NCBI GenBank assembly: GCA_023055505.1
Contig: JALIRH010000001.1
Location: forward strand, 99,417,034-99,481,033
Source of the DNA: Callipepla californica brunnescens
Taxonomy: Eukaryota > Chordata > Aves > Galliformes > Odontophoridae
DNA length: 64,000 nucleotides
Reading direction: 5' to 3'
A program made the translations under genes and the position numbers. Shown here piece by piece: positions 37,401-50,170 of the stretch. Under the pieces are notes generated by a model. That model did not search any database. It was not told where the DNA came from and saw only the letters and a list, made by a program, of their open reading frames with translations. The first letter of the stretch is position 1; each line of letters starts with the position of its first letter.

Positions 37401-38249
37401 CTGTCATTGCCAATTTATTTTTGTTAGTTTTCTTTTTGAATCAAAATAGAATTTCAAAGAAAATGTTTTAATCTCTTAATTATCTATTTACTTAAAACTA
37501 AGGAAGGCAGGAAACTTAATACGTGTATGAATCCTGTGTATCGTCAGTTGACCACAGCTTGTATCCTGGATAATTTATATAGTGTTAAATTGGAATAAAA
37601 GCTGTACAGCTGTGAATAAGCTTTGTAGGAATGTCTAAAATGGAAAGGATTATGCTACTTAAAATATGTGCAGAAGTTCAATTAAAATATTCAACCCAGT
37701 TTGAAAGCTTTTTGCATGGTTTTTTTTTTCACCTTTTTTTTCCCCCTTAATATAACATTAACTTCCCTCCCAAAATGAATTCTGAAAGCAAGTACAGAAA
37801 TAACAAAGATACACCCCACCCCCAGATAGTGAACAATAAAATAGCAAATGCTGCAGGTCAGCATTTGAAACAGTATATTTGAGTTCTGCCTGGTTATATT
37901 CGAAGAATATTTCTCTGTACATGAAATATCCGCATGTTTACGATCGTGCTTCTTGGATACATAAAAATGTTAAGGTGTATATTTTTAAAATCCCTGAAAT
38001 GTGTGTACTCTCCATATCAGTTGACTGAAATTAGTTGTTGTGTTATTTGGAAGAAACTTTTGCCTCTGTGGAAAGAGAGAAACCTTTCAAATGATAATTT
38101 CAATAGAAACATTAGACAAAGGAATATTGTAACTTTAGAGATTTTTATGATGAAGGTGTGTTTAAGAGATGTCACTTTGATATTTTTACATTATGTCCTA
38201 CATTTGTCAGCTAAAACCAGGATATTGCCTCAATGAGAAAAAGCATGTT
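31455..38249. other. AT-rich non-coding DNA, few landmarks
   Basis: All frames are under 85 codons and unrecognised. Small features are three copies of ATCACTAA (32626-32633, 32641-32648, 32654-32661), a short CR1-tail-like string at 32428-32455, A or T runs at 33301-33312, 34864-34880 and 36464-36479, and a GC-richer patch at about 31975-32085. I find no gene, RNA or transposon body. Confidence 0.6.
36464..36479 (+). repeat. Poly-T tract (16 T)
   Basis: Uninterrupted T run. Confidence 0.8.
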
Positions 38250-39110
38250 CTGCACTTGTCAAAAGGCAGTAAGTAATGATTAAAATAGCAGTGTGAAACG
38301 CTGGGAGATTAAAGTGATGCTAATGATAAGTGAGAGAAGAAAAGGGCAAGCTATATTTTAATCCCTGAGAGAATGGTTAATGACTTCTATTGCCTGAGAT
38401 TAAACTAAACCTGTCTCATCAGCTTTTTCTGCCTGGTGAAAAAAAGCTCTCTGCACTTTAATTTATTAAAGTCTTTTAAGGAAGCACATTGATCCACAGA
38501 GGTTAAACTTTAAAAAATTGTGCAAAATACACACTAAAAATGCTTTAACAAAAGTGTGACTTTGTTGCTTTAGGCAAGCTCACAGTTTTATAAAGAATTC
38601 ATTGTCTATGGCTTGGCGAATTTAATTAAGGAATATTAATTACTTAAACTGGGAGGCTTGTTCCTTTTGAAACCAGAACATTTTTGTAGTAGTGGTACAG
38701 GAAAGGTAGCTAGTATGTTTTAGAGGATACCAGGAGAAAGGGACTGACTTAAGTTAGCAGGAGAAAGTGTTGTATCATCTGTTAGGATACTGACATCGAA
38801 AAGTCATTTTAGAAACGCTTTTCAAAATATATGTACTGCTTGGTAAAATGCAGTGAGTACATTTGTTTATACTGAATTACTGTTAATCCATTTCTTTTAA
38901 TAATTCTTGTGACCATTAGACAGTGTTGTAGAGCTGTCCTTACGTTAAGAAGCTGCCCAGATCAGCGCTGCCTGCTCCCAAAAGTCATCTGCCACATTAC
39001 AGAGGGATGACAGCAGAATCGGGCTGTTTATTTAAAACGTGGGATAAAATTATCAAGCCTGGGTTCTTAGAATAAACGGCAGCAATAGAGCATGCTTGGG
39101 AAAAAAAGAT
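38250..39110. promoter_or_regulatory. Candidate conserved non-coding cluster, homeodomain-core rich
   Basis: Dense ATTA/TAAT cores occur (AGTAATGATTAAAAT, GGTTAATGACTT, AATTTAATTAAGGAATATTAATTAC near 38619). A perfect inverted repeat CTTTAAT-tt-ATTAAAG sits at 38456-38471. A less AT-rich part at 38940-39070 holds CAGATCAGCGCTGCCTGC and GGGCTGTTTATTTAAAACG. The block lacks simple repeats and has no convincing frame. Enhancer status is inferred from this texture. Confidence 0.35.
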
Positions 39111-39639
39111 TTTCCTCTCGGCAGCTTTGTGAGCTTTTCTCACAACTTCCAGCCTTCCATTACACTTCACATAGCATGTGTATCTTCATCCTACAGGACA
39201 GACAATAGGTTTAGCCAAATATTCAAGCAAACATACATGGTTCGCCTAAGCTGTTTTTCGAGTTCAAACTCCACTTGCTTCTTTTTCCCTTTATTTACAT
39301 GCAGGAACACTGGAAGCAAGCATTGTGCTTTTCTCCTCTTTTGCAACCTCAGTACCCACCGTGCCATTCTGACTCAGTACCATCAAGCTGCAGAGTGGAT
39401 CTGATCTCAGGGAATACATTTCATGCTGATGGGTACTGCCAGCTGTGTTCTGCATGTCTTCCCTCCCGCCTCATGGAAAGCATTTTCCCTTTTGAAATCT
39501 CGGAACCCCTGCAAATAAGGAGCCCATTTAGTTACTATCTTATGTGATCGTTGTAATCCAGGTTATTTTTTAAAGCTGTTTTTTAAGTATAACTTGTTTG
39601 GTAAGTGAGTTTAAACTTGATTCATGCTTTGATGTTAAT
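39111..39639. other. Non-coding DNA between two motif-rich blocks
   Basis: Frames of 90-102 codons overlap here on the plus strand in two phases. Both translations are unrecognised and Cys/Phe/Ser-rich. A T/C-rich stretch followed by 'acatgcag' near 39296-39303 resembles a splice acceptor, but no matching donor or domain supports an exon. Confidence 0.45.
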
Positions 39640-39800
39640 GAAACACCAATTTATCGGAAGGCCCTGCAGCCCTAATGAGCAGTTTCTTTAAAAAGAACAT
39701 TTAATCAAGGTTTATTTTTAACTTGTTTAAACAGATCTAATAGTTTGTGCTGATTTCATTTCAGTATAATAATTGCTAGCAATCCTATTAGTAAGTCGTG
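39640..39800. promoter_or_regulatory. Possible conserved non-coding element
   Basis: GCCCTAATGAGCAG near 39670 and a following run with TTTAATCAAGG and ATAATTGCTAGCAAT resemble homeodomain-rich enhancer sequence. TAATGAGCAG also occurs at 6551-6560. Weak, composition-based. Confidence 0.25.
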
Positions 39801-42067
39801 GTACATGGAAGTTAACACAAATTCCATTCTAATGAGTGTACTATAACAGCAAAATCCTTGTAGTCAAGCAAAGGTTCATGTTAGAGAGGAGTGACAGAGG
39901 CATTCGGACGTTTTGCTGACAGCAGATTATTTTTGTTTTTATACAAATGTCAGGCATGACTTGCTAGTATTTAATGGGTTTTCTTATTTTTTTTAGAGGT
40001 GAGGCATTTTCACATTAACTTTTTAAGGGGAGAGGAGACAGTTATATCCTAATGTTAGGAAAGCACTTGATCTGCTGGTGACTCATTTTTGTCTTTATAC
40101 TTCACCTGTGTATGGGGACTTAGCTGTAATATTCTGTGCTAGGAAGATAAAACTGCAAACCACAAATGCAACTTGTGGCATATATTTTAATAAATACAAA
40201 ATCTTGGAGGCAATTTAGTGTGAAAAGAAAATGAAATTTCACAGCTCAATTTATAGTTAAAAAAGATCTCTAAAAGTGTGGATGAAAAACATGATCGTCT
40301 GAAATGCTATGTGTTATGATTAACTTACAGCTGCTTCTACTTGTCTGAAGATCAGTATGGGCAGTTCTCATTGTGCCTAAAATCTTCCGTCTAAATTTCA
40401 GTATATTGGCAAAAATTAGAAAAATAATTATTCCTTCATCTGAAAATATAACTATCACATTATTTTCAGTCTTAAAATACAGTGCTCAGGTATATACAGT
40501 CAAACTCAGTTATTAGCATTTAAACTTTTTATTACTCTGACACCATGACATTTAAAATACGAGGAAATTTGGAGATAAATAATATGGAGTAATGTAGAAT
40601 TTTAGAGCGATACTAAAAAGCGTTCTGATGGACTGAAGGGCATCTGTGAGTTACACATTGTTTATAGGTTCCTGGGTTTCTGATTAGAGTCTGGGAGCCT
40701 GAGGTTTTACAAGTGTTAGAGCTGGAGTGGAAGAAAATGGCTTCAGAGAGCATCAGTAATTACATTTTGGGTGTACAAGGGCAAGTCTTGGAAGTCTTTA
40801 CAATTTCAGGGTTCAGCACAAATGGGCAGCTTGCAGGATCAGTATTTTAGGCCGTTGGTGGAATAACTCTTGTTACTCCTACCGTCAACTTACTTTATTT
40901 GGTGAGATTCTTCTACATCTGAGGCCAGGCAAATGGGACTGTCTGCATTCACTTCTCAGTTTCATCTTGCTCATTACAGTTATTTCCTCACCTTGAATGA
41001 AGTCAGGGAACAATAGTAATGATCCTCCTCCTTCTTCCTTCACTTCTCTGGTTACAGAATAAGTAAATGATTGGCTCTTGGTGCTTGTTAGTGACTGTCA
41101 TTACTTAGAAAATATTTATAATGACTACAACAAAAATAATGCAACTGCATTGTGCTGATAGTGACAATAAGGGATAGGTTGTCCAGCACTGATCTATTAA
41201 AATTTCTTCTGCATTTAAGTCTTCTTGTCCTGGAGGTGTTTCCTCTGCCCAGCAGAATCCACTTTAAGGGGTTCATGTTTGTGTGGAGGAAGGGATACAG
41301 TCTTCCTTTCATAAGGGGCAGAACAGGTGCAATATTTACTCAACTTGTCAATGTTACCACCTCTTCAGAAAAAAATGTATGAATATACTCCCAAGAATTA
41401 GCAGACTTGACATAGCTGTGCAGTTCAATGGGAGCTGAATTCTTGGGAAACCATCTCTCTGAGTCTTCCGCAGAGATTCTCCTTGTGCACTTGCCCTGGC
41501 TTGGCTCTTTGTCTGGCTCCCCTAGGACTCGCACCCTGTTGCATCTAGAGAAAAGATAGGGCAGGCTGTCTTAGTGAAATGTTGCAGGGCAACCTAAATG
41601 TGAGAAGCCTTGTGAAGGTGTCCTCCCACAGCTCTTCCCTGGAAGCAGGGTGCCTGGCTAGAATCACAGAGGTTCTGCCTCTTAAGTGTCATGGCATTCA
41701 GTGTGATAAGAAACAATTTTCTGTTGCATTTCGCATGCGAGCGAAAGCAGGGCACTTTCACCGTTAAATTTTATGATGATATTTCAAAAAGGAAGCAGTA
41801 TTTTCTTGGAATATGTGTTCTTTTGCTTTATTCTGGGGACCTGTTACAGGAGAAAAACACCTAGCATAGGTGATTCTGGGAATCAAAGCATAGCATTACC
41901 TCAAAGACTGCTGTGTTAAAGCTATTATTTGCACTGATTTTGGAGTGTGAAAATCCTGTATATATTACTGATACCTTATATTGAAATCCTTTTAGAAGTA
42001 TGTATTTTTATAGAAATGAAAATGCTAAGTGCTGTGATGTGAAACATAGATGAGAAAACCAAGCTCC
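39801..42067. other. AT-rich non-coding DNA, nothing recognised
   Basis: Short unrecognised frames on both strands. No transposon, RNA or exon is supported. Confidence 0.6.
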
Positions 42068-42118
42068 ACGATCTCTAGAGGTCCCTTCCAACCCCTATGA
42101 TTCTGTGATTCTGTGATT
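42068..42118 (+). mobile_element. Very short CR1 LINE 3' tail
   Basis: About 50 bp matching the extreme 3' end of CR1: 'gatctctagaggtcccttcc', 'aacccctatgattctgtg' and a second 'attctgtg'. Its 3' end faces right. Everything upstream in CR1 is missing, an extreme case of 5' truncation or later decay. Confidence 0.88.
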
Positions 42119-43813
42119 TGTTTTTACTGCTGAGTTCTGACAAACCTTTTACAGGGGATGTCAGTTCACTGACATCATCTGAATACTCCTTTCTCATGGA
42201 ACTTTGGAGACTTCTTTAAATACGAGGGAAGTAAACTGGAACTCATCTTTCATTGACAAATGTATGCTCCGAGGAATCACATCATCTGACTTAAGTCCTT
42301 TTTTCTGCCTTACTAAAAACAAACTCATAGTATTTGTACTTAATGCTGATACACAGCACGCTCTGAATACTAAGTTGGAATGTATTTACAAATGTGAAAG
42401 AACCTGTGGCCCTTTCATGCATCAGGTTGTCATAGAAACTAATTAACTTCCATTTCTGTGTCAGGGCAAAGTAGTGTAATGCAGATGTAAATTGTGGTTC
42501 AGAAATTACAGTGACGAAAAAGAAAACATCAGAATCTTCAGAATTCCAGCAGGATATAGGGAATGCAAAACATGTGATAGGAAGTTGCAGTGTTAAATGC
42601 TTCATTTTACCACATCTTTTTTGCATAATCTGCTGCTTTAGAAGTGCTCAGAATGTTACAAAACTGACAGAACAGTACGTTTTTTGTATATTACTTTTCT
42701 GATGTATGTGAAAATGTACGTGTCTAGGGAGGTAGTGTATGTGCACAGGTAGCGGTAAAATTCTGATAAGAAATTGTGTATGAAATATAAAATGGCAATT
42801 ACAGTCTACTTAATACTAGAAAAACTTTAAAAACTTGTAGTATAACCTTTTCTTTCTGAAATAAATTGATTTCTTTTTCCAGTTAGTTTCTCTCCCTACT
42901 AGTTATTAGAATTTTACGTGAAATGTGAATACATTAATATTTTAGCTGTGAAAGGTATACTTTGACTAGCTTAAGTGGTAAAGGAATGTGATTACAAGAT
43001 GATTTATTGGAAGTCATTTAAAATGATTTATTAAGAGAAAAATATTGTGTTACTAAAGCTTTTTTTTTTTCTTTTTTCCTGCCATTGAAGATAGGATTAT
43101 GCTGTTCTGTTGCCTTCTTTGGAACAGGAAAGCAGTCTGCTAAAAAACAGGGTAGCATTTTGCTCTGTGGGTGAATATATTCTAAAGACACACAGCAAGC
43201 TTCATCCTCCATTCTTCTAGTTGTAATCTGACTCTTAATAGGCCTTAATCTTATGGGCAGCCCATACCATTTCAGCTTCTGGGCTGTTCACTCAGTTTTA
43301 TGTCTCACTGCTGTTTGTGGGGCTGCATTGCGAATTATTTTAATAATGGCTCCAGATTAAAATCTCTCTCCTCCCTATTTTTTCCACTCCTTTTTCCCTC
43401 TTTCCCTCCCTCACAGCTGTAGAAAAAACTGGAGGAGAAAGAAGGGATGGGCCTTTGATGACTGTAAAATATATGGCTTTCTTTAGAATGTATTTCTTAG
43501 ATTTCTCTTCAGTTCTGCTCCTAGAACAGGAGAAACAAATCTGTAGCAGATGAGTTCACAGTTTGTACACAGATGAAAAGAATACTTCTTGCTCTTGCAT
43601 GTTCTCCCAATTCAGAGTACGTGCTCGAAACCGAGTTGGTAGTATTGCACACAGAAGAAGGAAGGTGTGTAATTATGAAATTTTTGTATACTTGATTCTT
43701 TCACAGAAGAAAGGGGAAGATATTTTTGTAAAGAATCACGGGAAAGCTAAAGACACTCCTAGAACTTCATTATTTTTTAATGAACGTGTAAAAATGGAAG
43801 GTACATGAATATC
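42119..43813. other. AT-rich non-coding DNA with one exon-like segment
   Basis: The only notable item is 43616-43664, a CpG-containing stretch with splice-like borders (see findings). Frames of up to 111 codons elsewhere are unrecognised. Confidence 0.5.
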
Positions 43814-43837
43814 CCACCACCACCACCACCACCACCA
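43814..43837 (+). repeat. (CCA)8 microsatellite
   Basis: Eight perfect CCA units, followed by an A run and then eight or nine G at about 43851-43858. The complementary TGG strand is G-rich. Confidence 0.92.
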
Positions 43838-43859
43838 CAACAAAAAAAGTGGGGGGGGA

Positions 43860-46800
43860 TTGATGATATGTTATCTCTTTCACGCTCACTTTATTTTTTA
43901 ATGGGACTTCTTGTTTTTCCTTCTGGCTATGCTGCAGTTTCTTGTTTTTATGAATAGCTTTCTTTCATTGTTTTGAAGTCAGCATACATTTCTTTTGAAA
44001 TATGATATAAAATGAGATAGAAGAGAAACAATTTATCTGTAAAGTATGTATTTCCCCACTCTTATTTCGTTGTGTGTATATATATATGTGACTATATTCA
44101 GTAGTCATTGGCAGCTCTCCAGTTGACTTCAACAGGACAAGACCTGGCAATATAATTAGACATATATTATTAAATGGAGGACTAGATGTGTCACAGAAGA
44201 GTAATATGTCGTTTGCTGTAGACGTGTTAGAATGGTAATACAGAAAGAGATTTAAAGGAACAGTGGGCTGGATCTGTTGAAATGTTATCAGCGTGACAAT
44301 CAAGTAATGGCTAATGGCACACATTGCTTCCAATCTAAATCTTGCTGAACTTGCTCTAATCCTGCTTGTCATTCCATAAATGAAATGGCACATACTCTTG
44401 TTTCAGAGGCTCCCACCTTCTTCATCCATGTATATGATGTAAAAATAGATCAACTTGTGTGCCAAGTATTAAGGGATTCCTGAAGCCAAGCTGCTGTTTG
44501 CACCTGATGTCTTTGACTGTTTCCTGTTCCGTAGGAAAAATTAACCTCCAAGTCTTTCTTGGGACTTTAGGTTCAAGGTCTGTAGCTGAAGCATCGGACG
44601 CACCTGAGACTACAGCTCCAGAATTGAGGGTTATTTTTGTTTTCAAAGCAAAAGACCAAAACAAGTTTGTTACCGTAACAAAGCTTTAGAGATTGCAATA
44701 GATTTGGGCAAGTAGATACTCTCCTGTGAATCTGTTCCATGTGGAAGCAGCATAAGGGGAAGTACTGCTGGTGATAGGGGGATTACAAAGCCATCAGACT
44801 CAGCAAAAACTGAGAGGGAGAGAGAAGTACATTTTATCTGTAAAGAAATCTGCATAACAGGATAGCATGACAATCAGGAGATGAGGGCAGGAATCTTCAA
44901 CATCGCTGTCATAACAGTACTGCTTGCCATAAAATCTTACCAGCAAGGCGTTGGTTATATGTCAGAGAATCTAAAAGCCACATGGTCTGTACTACACCTT
45001 TTTTTTTGTCAGCACAGTTAAGGGGATCTGCAGTAACCTTTGTTCTCCTTCCTGCTACCCATAGCAAATTAGAGAGTTACGGGCTGACTTGATAACTCCA
45101 AGGCATCAACATGATATCAAACGAAAGAATAATAATAATAAAAAAATCCTTTTCAAGAACAGTTGTAAGTGAGTATGGTTTGATAGTGGGCAGAAGCACT
45201 CAGTGGTATGCTGAATCTTCCCACAAGGCCATTTTACATAATTTATTAACAAGATCATTTTACTTTCTGATTTAAAAGATTTGTAACTATAAGCTCCTGT
45301 GTTTTCCCTGAACAAGTCACACAATGCACACAGTAGGCAAAGTGTTAAAGGGCTAGGAAAATATTATTTCATCACTCCTGTTCCATTAGAATTCACTTGG
45401 GTGGCTGAGAAAATGGTTTATGGATTAGAGAGAGAAGAACAAGCTAAAACATTTCATACCTTCATCTCTGATAAATTCCCCAAACTCATTCTTCGCATCT
45501 GAGCCATAAATAACAACCATACTTTTTGCTAAAAAGAGCTTTTTTCCTGTACCAGGTCTTCTGTCTTGGAGATGAATGCTATAATAAATTTGAAGTCTTA
45601 GGGGGGGCATTGTTTGAACTATAACATTATGGTTTACAACTGTTGCTTCTATTATGAGGAGGATAAAAAGCGACTATGAAGCTTGATCTCTGTCATAGAA
45701 ACAGATTAATATTTCAGCCTTCAGCTTGGGTCAAGTGTATGATTTTTCCCAAAAGCACCTTAGCAATTAATTATTATTCTGTTTGCATTTAAAATCTTAC
45801 CCCCTACCCACCTTTCAACCCGTGAGAAGTTGTAATGACAACACATTTTAAGGAAAAAAATGTTAGATATGGAATGCAGCATTTTGTGTTCCTCGGTAAG
45901 ATGTGTACCCCTGCATATTGTTTCATCAAAATTTCTGTCAAAATGTTTAAAACCAACTCAATGAGCAGTCCAGCGCACGTCTATGAAAAATACACATTAA
46001 GGAAAAAGAAAACAAAACTGAGTTTTTCGAAAAACTTTGCAAGGAATCTGAAAACCAGTGGCTTTTTGTTAAGAGATTACAACTATTTCTTCTTTCCCCC
46101 AGGGTGTTGAAGTTCATTCCACTTTGTTTCCTCACCTACATATTTCTCAGTAAATTGTTCTGTGGACTGAGTCAAACCACGTGTGTGTGTATATGCATAT
46201 AGACTAAATATATTTAGGCTAAAATATATGAAGTATGACAATGGGTACAATTATAATGGAAAATATGTCGTAAAATTAATTTCCTTTTTAAACAATCAAT
46301 TGGAAACGGATGGCCAAAATTAAAATAGGGGGCTAGGTTGAAGCTGACATCCTGGCTGTGTACGTGTACTTTGTGGTTACAGATGGAGTTTTACCCTTCA
46401 TTTTCCCCCGGTTACAAGCCAGATCAGGATGGATCCATATATATTGCAGCTATATTTCTGAGCAGCTTTTTTTTCTACACGGGGTAGAGACGTACATCTC
46501 TATATAAATACTATCTACGAAAGTAAAAGAAATGTAAAATCAAATCTGATTTGTTTTTAATCTTTTGTTACTACATTGTTTTCATTTTGAATACTTAGTA
46601 TATCCTATATGTTTATTTATTCTTCTTTTTCTGCAAAAAGAACATTTTAGATTTACTAGGAATAATTGCTAATTTCACAAATACGCTTTCTGTAGTCAAG
46701 AAGTCAAGAACTGCAAATTCTTAATCAATCTCTAATGTATTTTATGAAATAATAAATATATTTGTAAATGTCATATAATTTTAAGTAAAAATTTACGTGA

Positions 46801-48540
46801 TTTCTTAAATTTGAAAAAGTCCCTTATTTATGCCACAATGGATAATATGAAAAAAATTTTTGAATCACACCTCAACTTGAAGTTGATCATAGAAGCTACC
46901 TGGAAACGAGGGAACCATATTCTGTTTTTTATTTTTGACCTAGCTCATACATATTATTTTTTACACATTTTTTCTAACATAGTACTTTGAATATAGAAGG
47001 GAGAATAGGAACTCCTTATTTTCTCAGTACTGCACGTTTTTGGTGCAAATATCACCTTCACTTGATAAAGCGTAATGTTTGTCTCCAGTAAAAATTCTTC
47101 TTTTATCCGAAGGATTGGCACTTTTTTAAAACAATATATCAGGAGTCAAAAGACAAATAAACCATTAAAAGTGCCCTTTTATCTGGACCTAACCTACAGC
47201 TTGCTATTACATTAGAATAATCATATTTAAGATACTATGTTTAGCGTTTTAAAGCATTCAAGATGTTTTTCATCTTTTTTATTACCAAGAGTTAGGGGAA
47301 CTTTGCATGGACTAAAACGAAACTCTTTGCATAAATCTTCTGCTTCATGGACTGACACAGTAAACTTTCTTTTTTTCCATTGGAGATGCCAATTTTTGCA
47401 TCATAGCGAAGTATGAGAATAGAAAACAAAGTGAAGAATAATTCTGAAGGGATAAAAATGTATACAGAGTAACTACAGAAATAAAGGCAATGCAATCTTT
47501 GGAGGAATACTTGTGGTGAATGACTTCTTTCCCTTAATTCCTCAAGTGCATCCTTACTGATTGACATCTGAATGGCAGTAATTTGGGGTAATGGGTAGCT
47601 ACTAATTGAGGGTGAGCTTCACTACCTCGTGGAAGAACATTCTCAAGACCTTCTAGTATAACACTCAAATCGGTATTAAGTGCATAAATTGGTACAGGAT
47701 TTTGTGTTAGCCTTCTCGGTACGGGTTAATTTTATCAGGTCTGCTTATGACAGGCGTTAAAGTGTGTTCAGAAGATGCCTGTATACATATGGTAATTTCT
47801 TATTTGTGGCTTCCTTTTCTCTATTTATGCAGAGTGCTATCTACCAGCATTATGGCCAAATATATGTTTTTACTGTGCTCTTCTGTCAGTTTTTTCTGAG
47901 ACAACTTAGTTATAAGAGATTTTGATGAGTATTCTGTAACCCAACCCATGGAAGTGCATAGCTGCATCTGCTTATGTCTTCATCATGACTGCGTAGGTAA
48001 ACAGTTCACACTGGTGTACTAGAATGCTAATGGAAGACAGTAGTGCTTTTCAACCTGGTTCTCCAGCAGTTAACTTACTGAATCTTCAACTCATAAACTT
48101 ATAAGTTACCTTTTCAAATGGAGCATTTTACATTTGTGAACTGGGTCTCTGAAACACCACAAAAGGGGGCTATATTTTTGTACCAGTTGTTGGCAGACGA
48201 TGGGGCATGGTGCAGAAATCAGCTGGCTTGAGTCTCAGTGTTTTGCTGAGTTTGCCGAACTGCTGCAAGGAGCCCCAAACAGTGCTTTTTGGAGTTATTA
48301 TTACCACAGAACCATGTGTTGGTATTGGCACATGTGGCCAATATGGGATCATGAGTGGGGCCCAAAGATGCTTCTCAGTGCGCATTTACTCGAGGATGTT
48401 TTAAATTTTACATGCTGACCTGCAGCTCTGTGATCTCAGTTCTTGCTGTATTTCTCAAGGAGGCACTCGGTATCTAGCCTGTGAACAGCTGATAGAAGAA
48501 AAGCCTATTTCATTTGTGTCAGAGAGGGAATGACAAAGAA
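43860..48540. other. AT-rich non-coding DNA, nothing firmly recognised
   Basis: A 142-codon minus-strand frame (43965-44393) is the longest in the window that is not simple repeat, but its translation shows no domain or convincing composition. A stretch at 48170-48420 is more GC-rich, with long overlapping frames on both strands. I cannot identify it. Confidence 0.55.
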
Positions 48541-48728
48541 TCCCCCCCCCCCACCTCCCCCCTTTATCCCTGACAAGTTGAATGGGGGGAGGAAAGAAAG
48601 AAGAGGGAGATGGAAAAGTCCTCCTGGGTATGAGGACAGGAGGAAGATGACATCTTTTGAATTGTTGCTGGAAAGAGACATAAGACAAACTTAGAATTAC
48701 ATTCTTTCCTTTGTAACATTTGCAGGTT

Positions 48729-48779
48729 AAAAAAACAAAAAAAAAACAAAACAAAAAAAAAAAAAGAAACACAAAAAAG
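48729..48779 (+). repeat. A-rich low-complexity tract
   Basis: A runs interrupted by single C or G. About 180 bp upstream is a run of 11 C (48542-48552), followed by a second C-rich stretch. Confidence 0.8.
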
Positions 48780-49739
48780 CCCCAACAAACCCCGGCAACT
48801 TTAAAGATAAGCCAAGTTAAGCAAAGTTTATAGAAGGGATTTTATGACTCGTCTGCTTAAAATAGCAGTAACAGTGCTGCTGTGTACCTGCAAAGCGTGT
48901 TTGTTACCTTTACCTGATCTGAACTGAGGAAAGGGTTTGGGCCCTGGAAGAAATGTTGTATGATATTCTTTAGTATTGCTTACCCCAAATCATTGCCTGT
49001 TGTGGGTGGATACAAAGGTGCTGGCAGGTTCCCAATATGGATATCCAGCAGAAATATTAATTACGAGGTGCTAGAAAAAGAGCAAGCAAACAAACAAAAT
49101 ACATTTTTTAGGCTTGCGTGAATTTACATATTCAGGTGGCTTCTGAAACTCTTAGTGAGGATCATATTCGTGTTTACTTGCTTTTTTTTAGTTATGATAT
49201 CGATTCCATTAGGACAGCATTAAGGCGATGGAACTGGTAGAGGTCTTGGTGCTATGAGATGCTGGGGAGCAACAGCGGGACACGGACCTTCAGTGGGTGT
49301 GAGGGCTCACACCAGCTACTGCCAGGCAAACCAAAATCACTATAAAATTGAGAAATGTTCCAAAAGACAGTGTCCAGATAGAACAATAATAATAATACAA
49401 AAAAAAACAACCTTGCAGTGAATGTGCCTGGAAACGTGCTTTTAAACATTACGCACCGACAGGCCTGTGTCCTTCCCTTTGATGATGGTAACAAGTTCTA
49501 TGACATTGCCACTTTGAGTTCTTGCTTCATTAGATTGGGTGACTGTTTATTTGAAATTGTAATGAAATATTTACTTTATAGAGCTATAAGGATTAGCTGC
49601 GATAATTGAGTGAGGCTGATCTGGAGCTTTCAGCGTAATAGGGCCCCCTTGTTTGAATACAGAGTTCAGTGAGAATGAAGGAGCAAGAGAGTGTGTTTCT
49701 GCCTGTCACTTTCTCTCTACATGTTGCTTTTTCTTCTGG
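48780..49739. other. Non-coding DNA before the CpG-rich locus
   Basis: No gene or repeat family recognised. Confidence 0.55.
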
Positions 49740-50170
49740 AGATAAGTGGGCCTAATGCTGAACAAATACTGGAAATCAGAAGCCACTGAGAATCATTCGC
49801 CTCTCGCTTTCCCATGGCAGCGTGATAGACGCCCAGTCAAAGAGCCCCCTCCTCTCGGCGAAGCAACAATTTTGTCACCACGAGCAAATCCAATTGAAAA
49901 GTCCCTCGGACGGAGGGGAGAGCTGCAGTTGTCAGGAGCCGCGAGCGGAATGAAAAGAGCCGAGAGGAGCAAATTGGCACCTGGCGCAGCGCGGCCGCCG
50001 GTGATCGGCTGCTGCATTGTGCCGCGGAGACATTCAGCCATTTGCAGATATAATGGGAGAAATTAATGCAAATGAGTGAATGGAATGAAATGTATTTTAA
50101 TGCAGATTGGAGGGACTCTCGCGAACTGCTTGATAACAAGTCGCTGGAAGAAAAGGCCTACATTGTGAGG
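49740..50170. promoter_or_regulatory. CpG-rich island joined to octamer block: candidate enhancer or promoter
   Basis: Between about 49797 and 50030 I count roughly 21 CpG in under 250 bp, in a window where CpG is otherwise rare. The island contains 'gcgcagcgcggccgccgg' and CATTGTG (50015-50021, SOX-type). It passes directly into an AT-rich block with the POU octamer ATGCAAAT (50066-50073), TGGAATG (TEAD-like), TTTTAATGCAG and CTCGCGAAC. All this resembles the most deeply conserved vertebrate enhancers, which often sit in gene deserts. A plus-strand frame of 106 codons and minus-strand frames of 82 and 100 codons overlap here. Being open in many frames is expected of GC-rich DNA, and none shows a domain. 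A promoter of an unannotated transcript is the main alternative. Confidence 0.55.

Noticed and set aside
43965..44393. 142-codon minus-strand frame, the longest not made of simple repeat
   Set aside because: No domain, no splice or promoter context and no coding-like composition. A frame of this size is expected by chance on two strands of 64 kb.
49746..50066. 106-codon plus-strand frame across the CpG-rich island
   Set aside because: GC-rich DNA has few stops, and minus-strand frames are open over the same bases. No domain is visible. Kept as a regulatory candidate instead.
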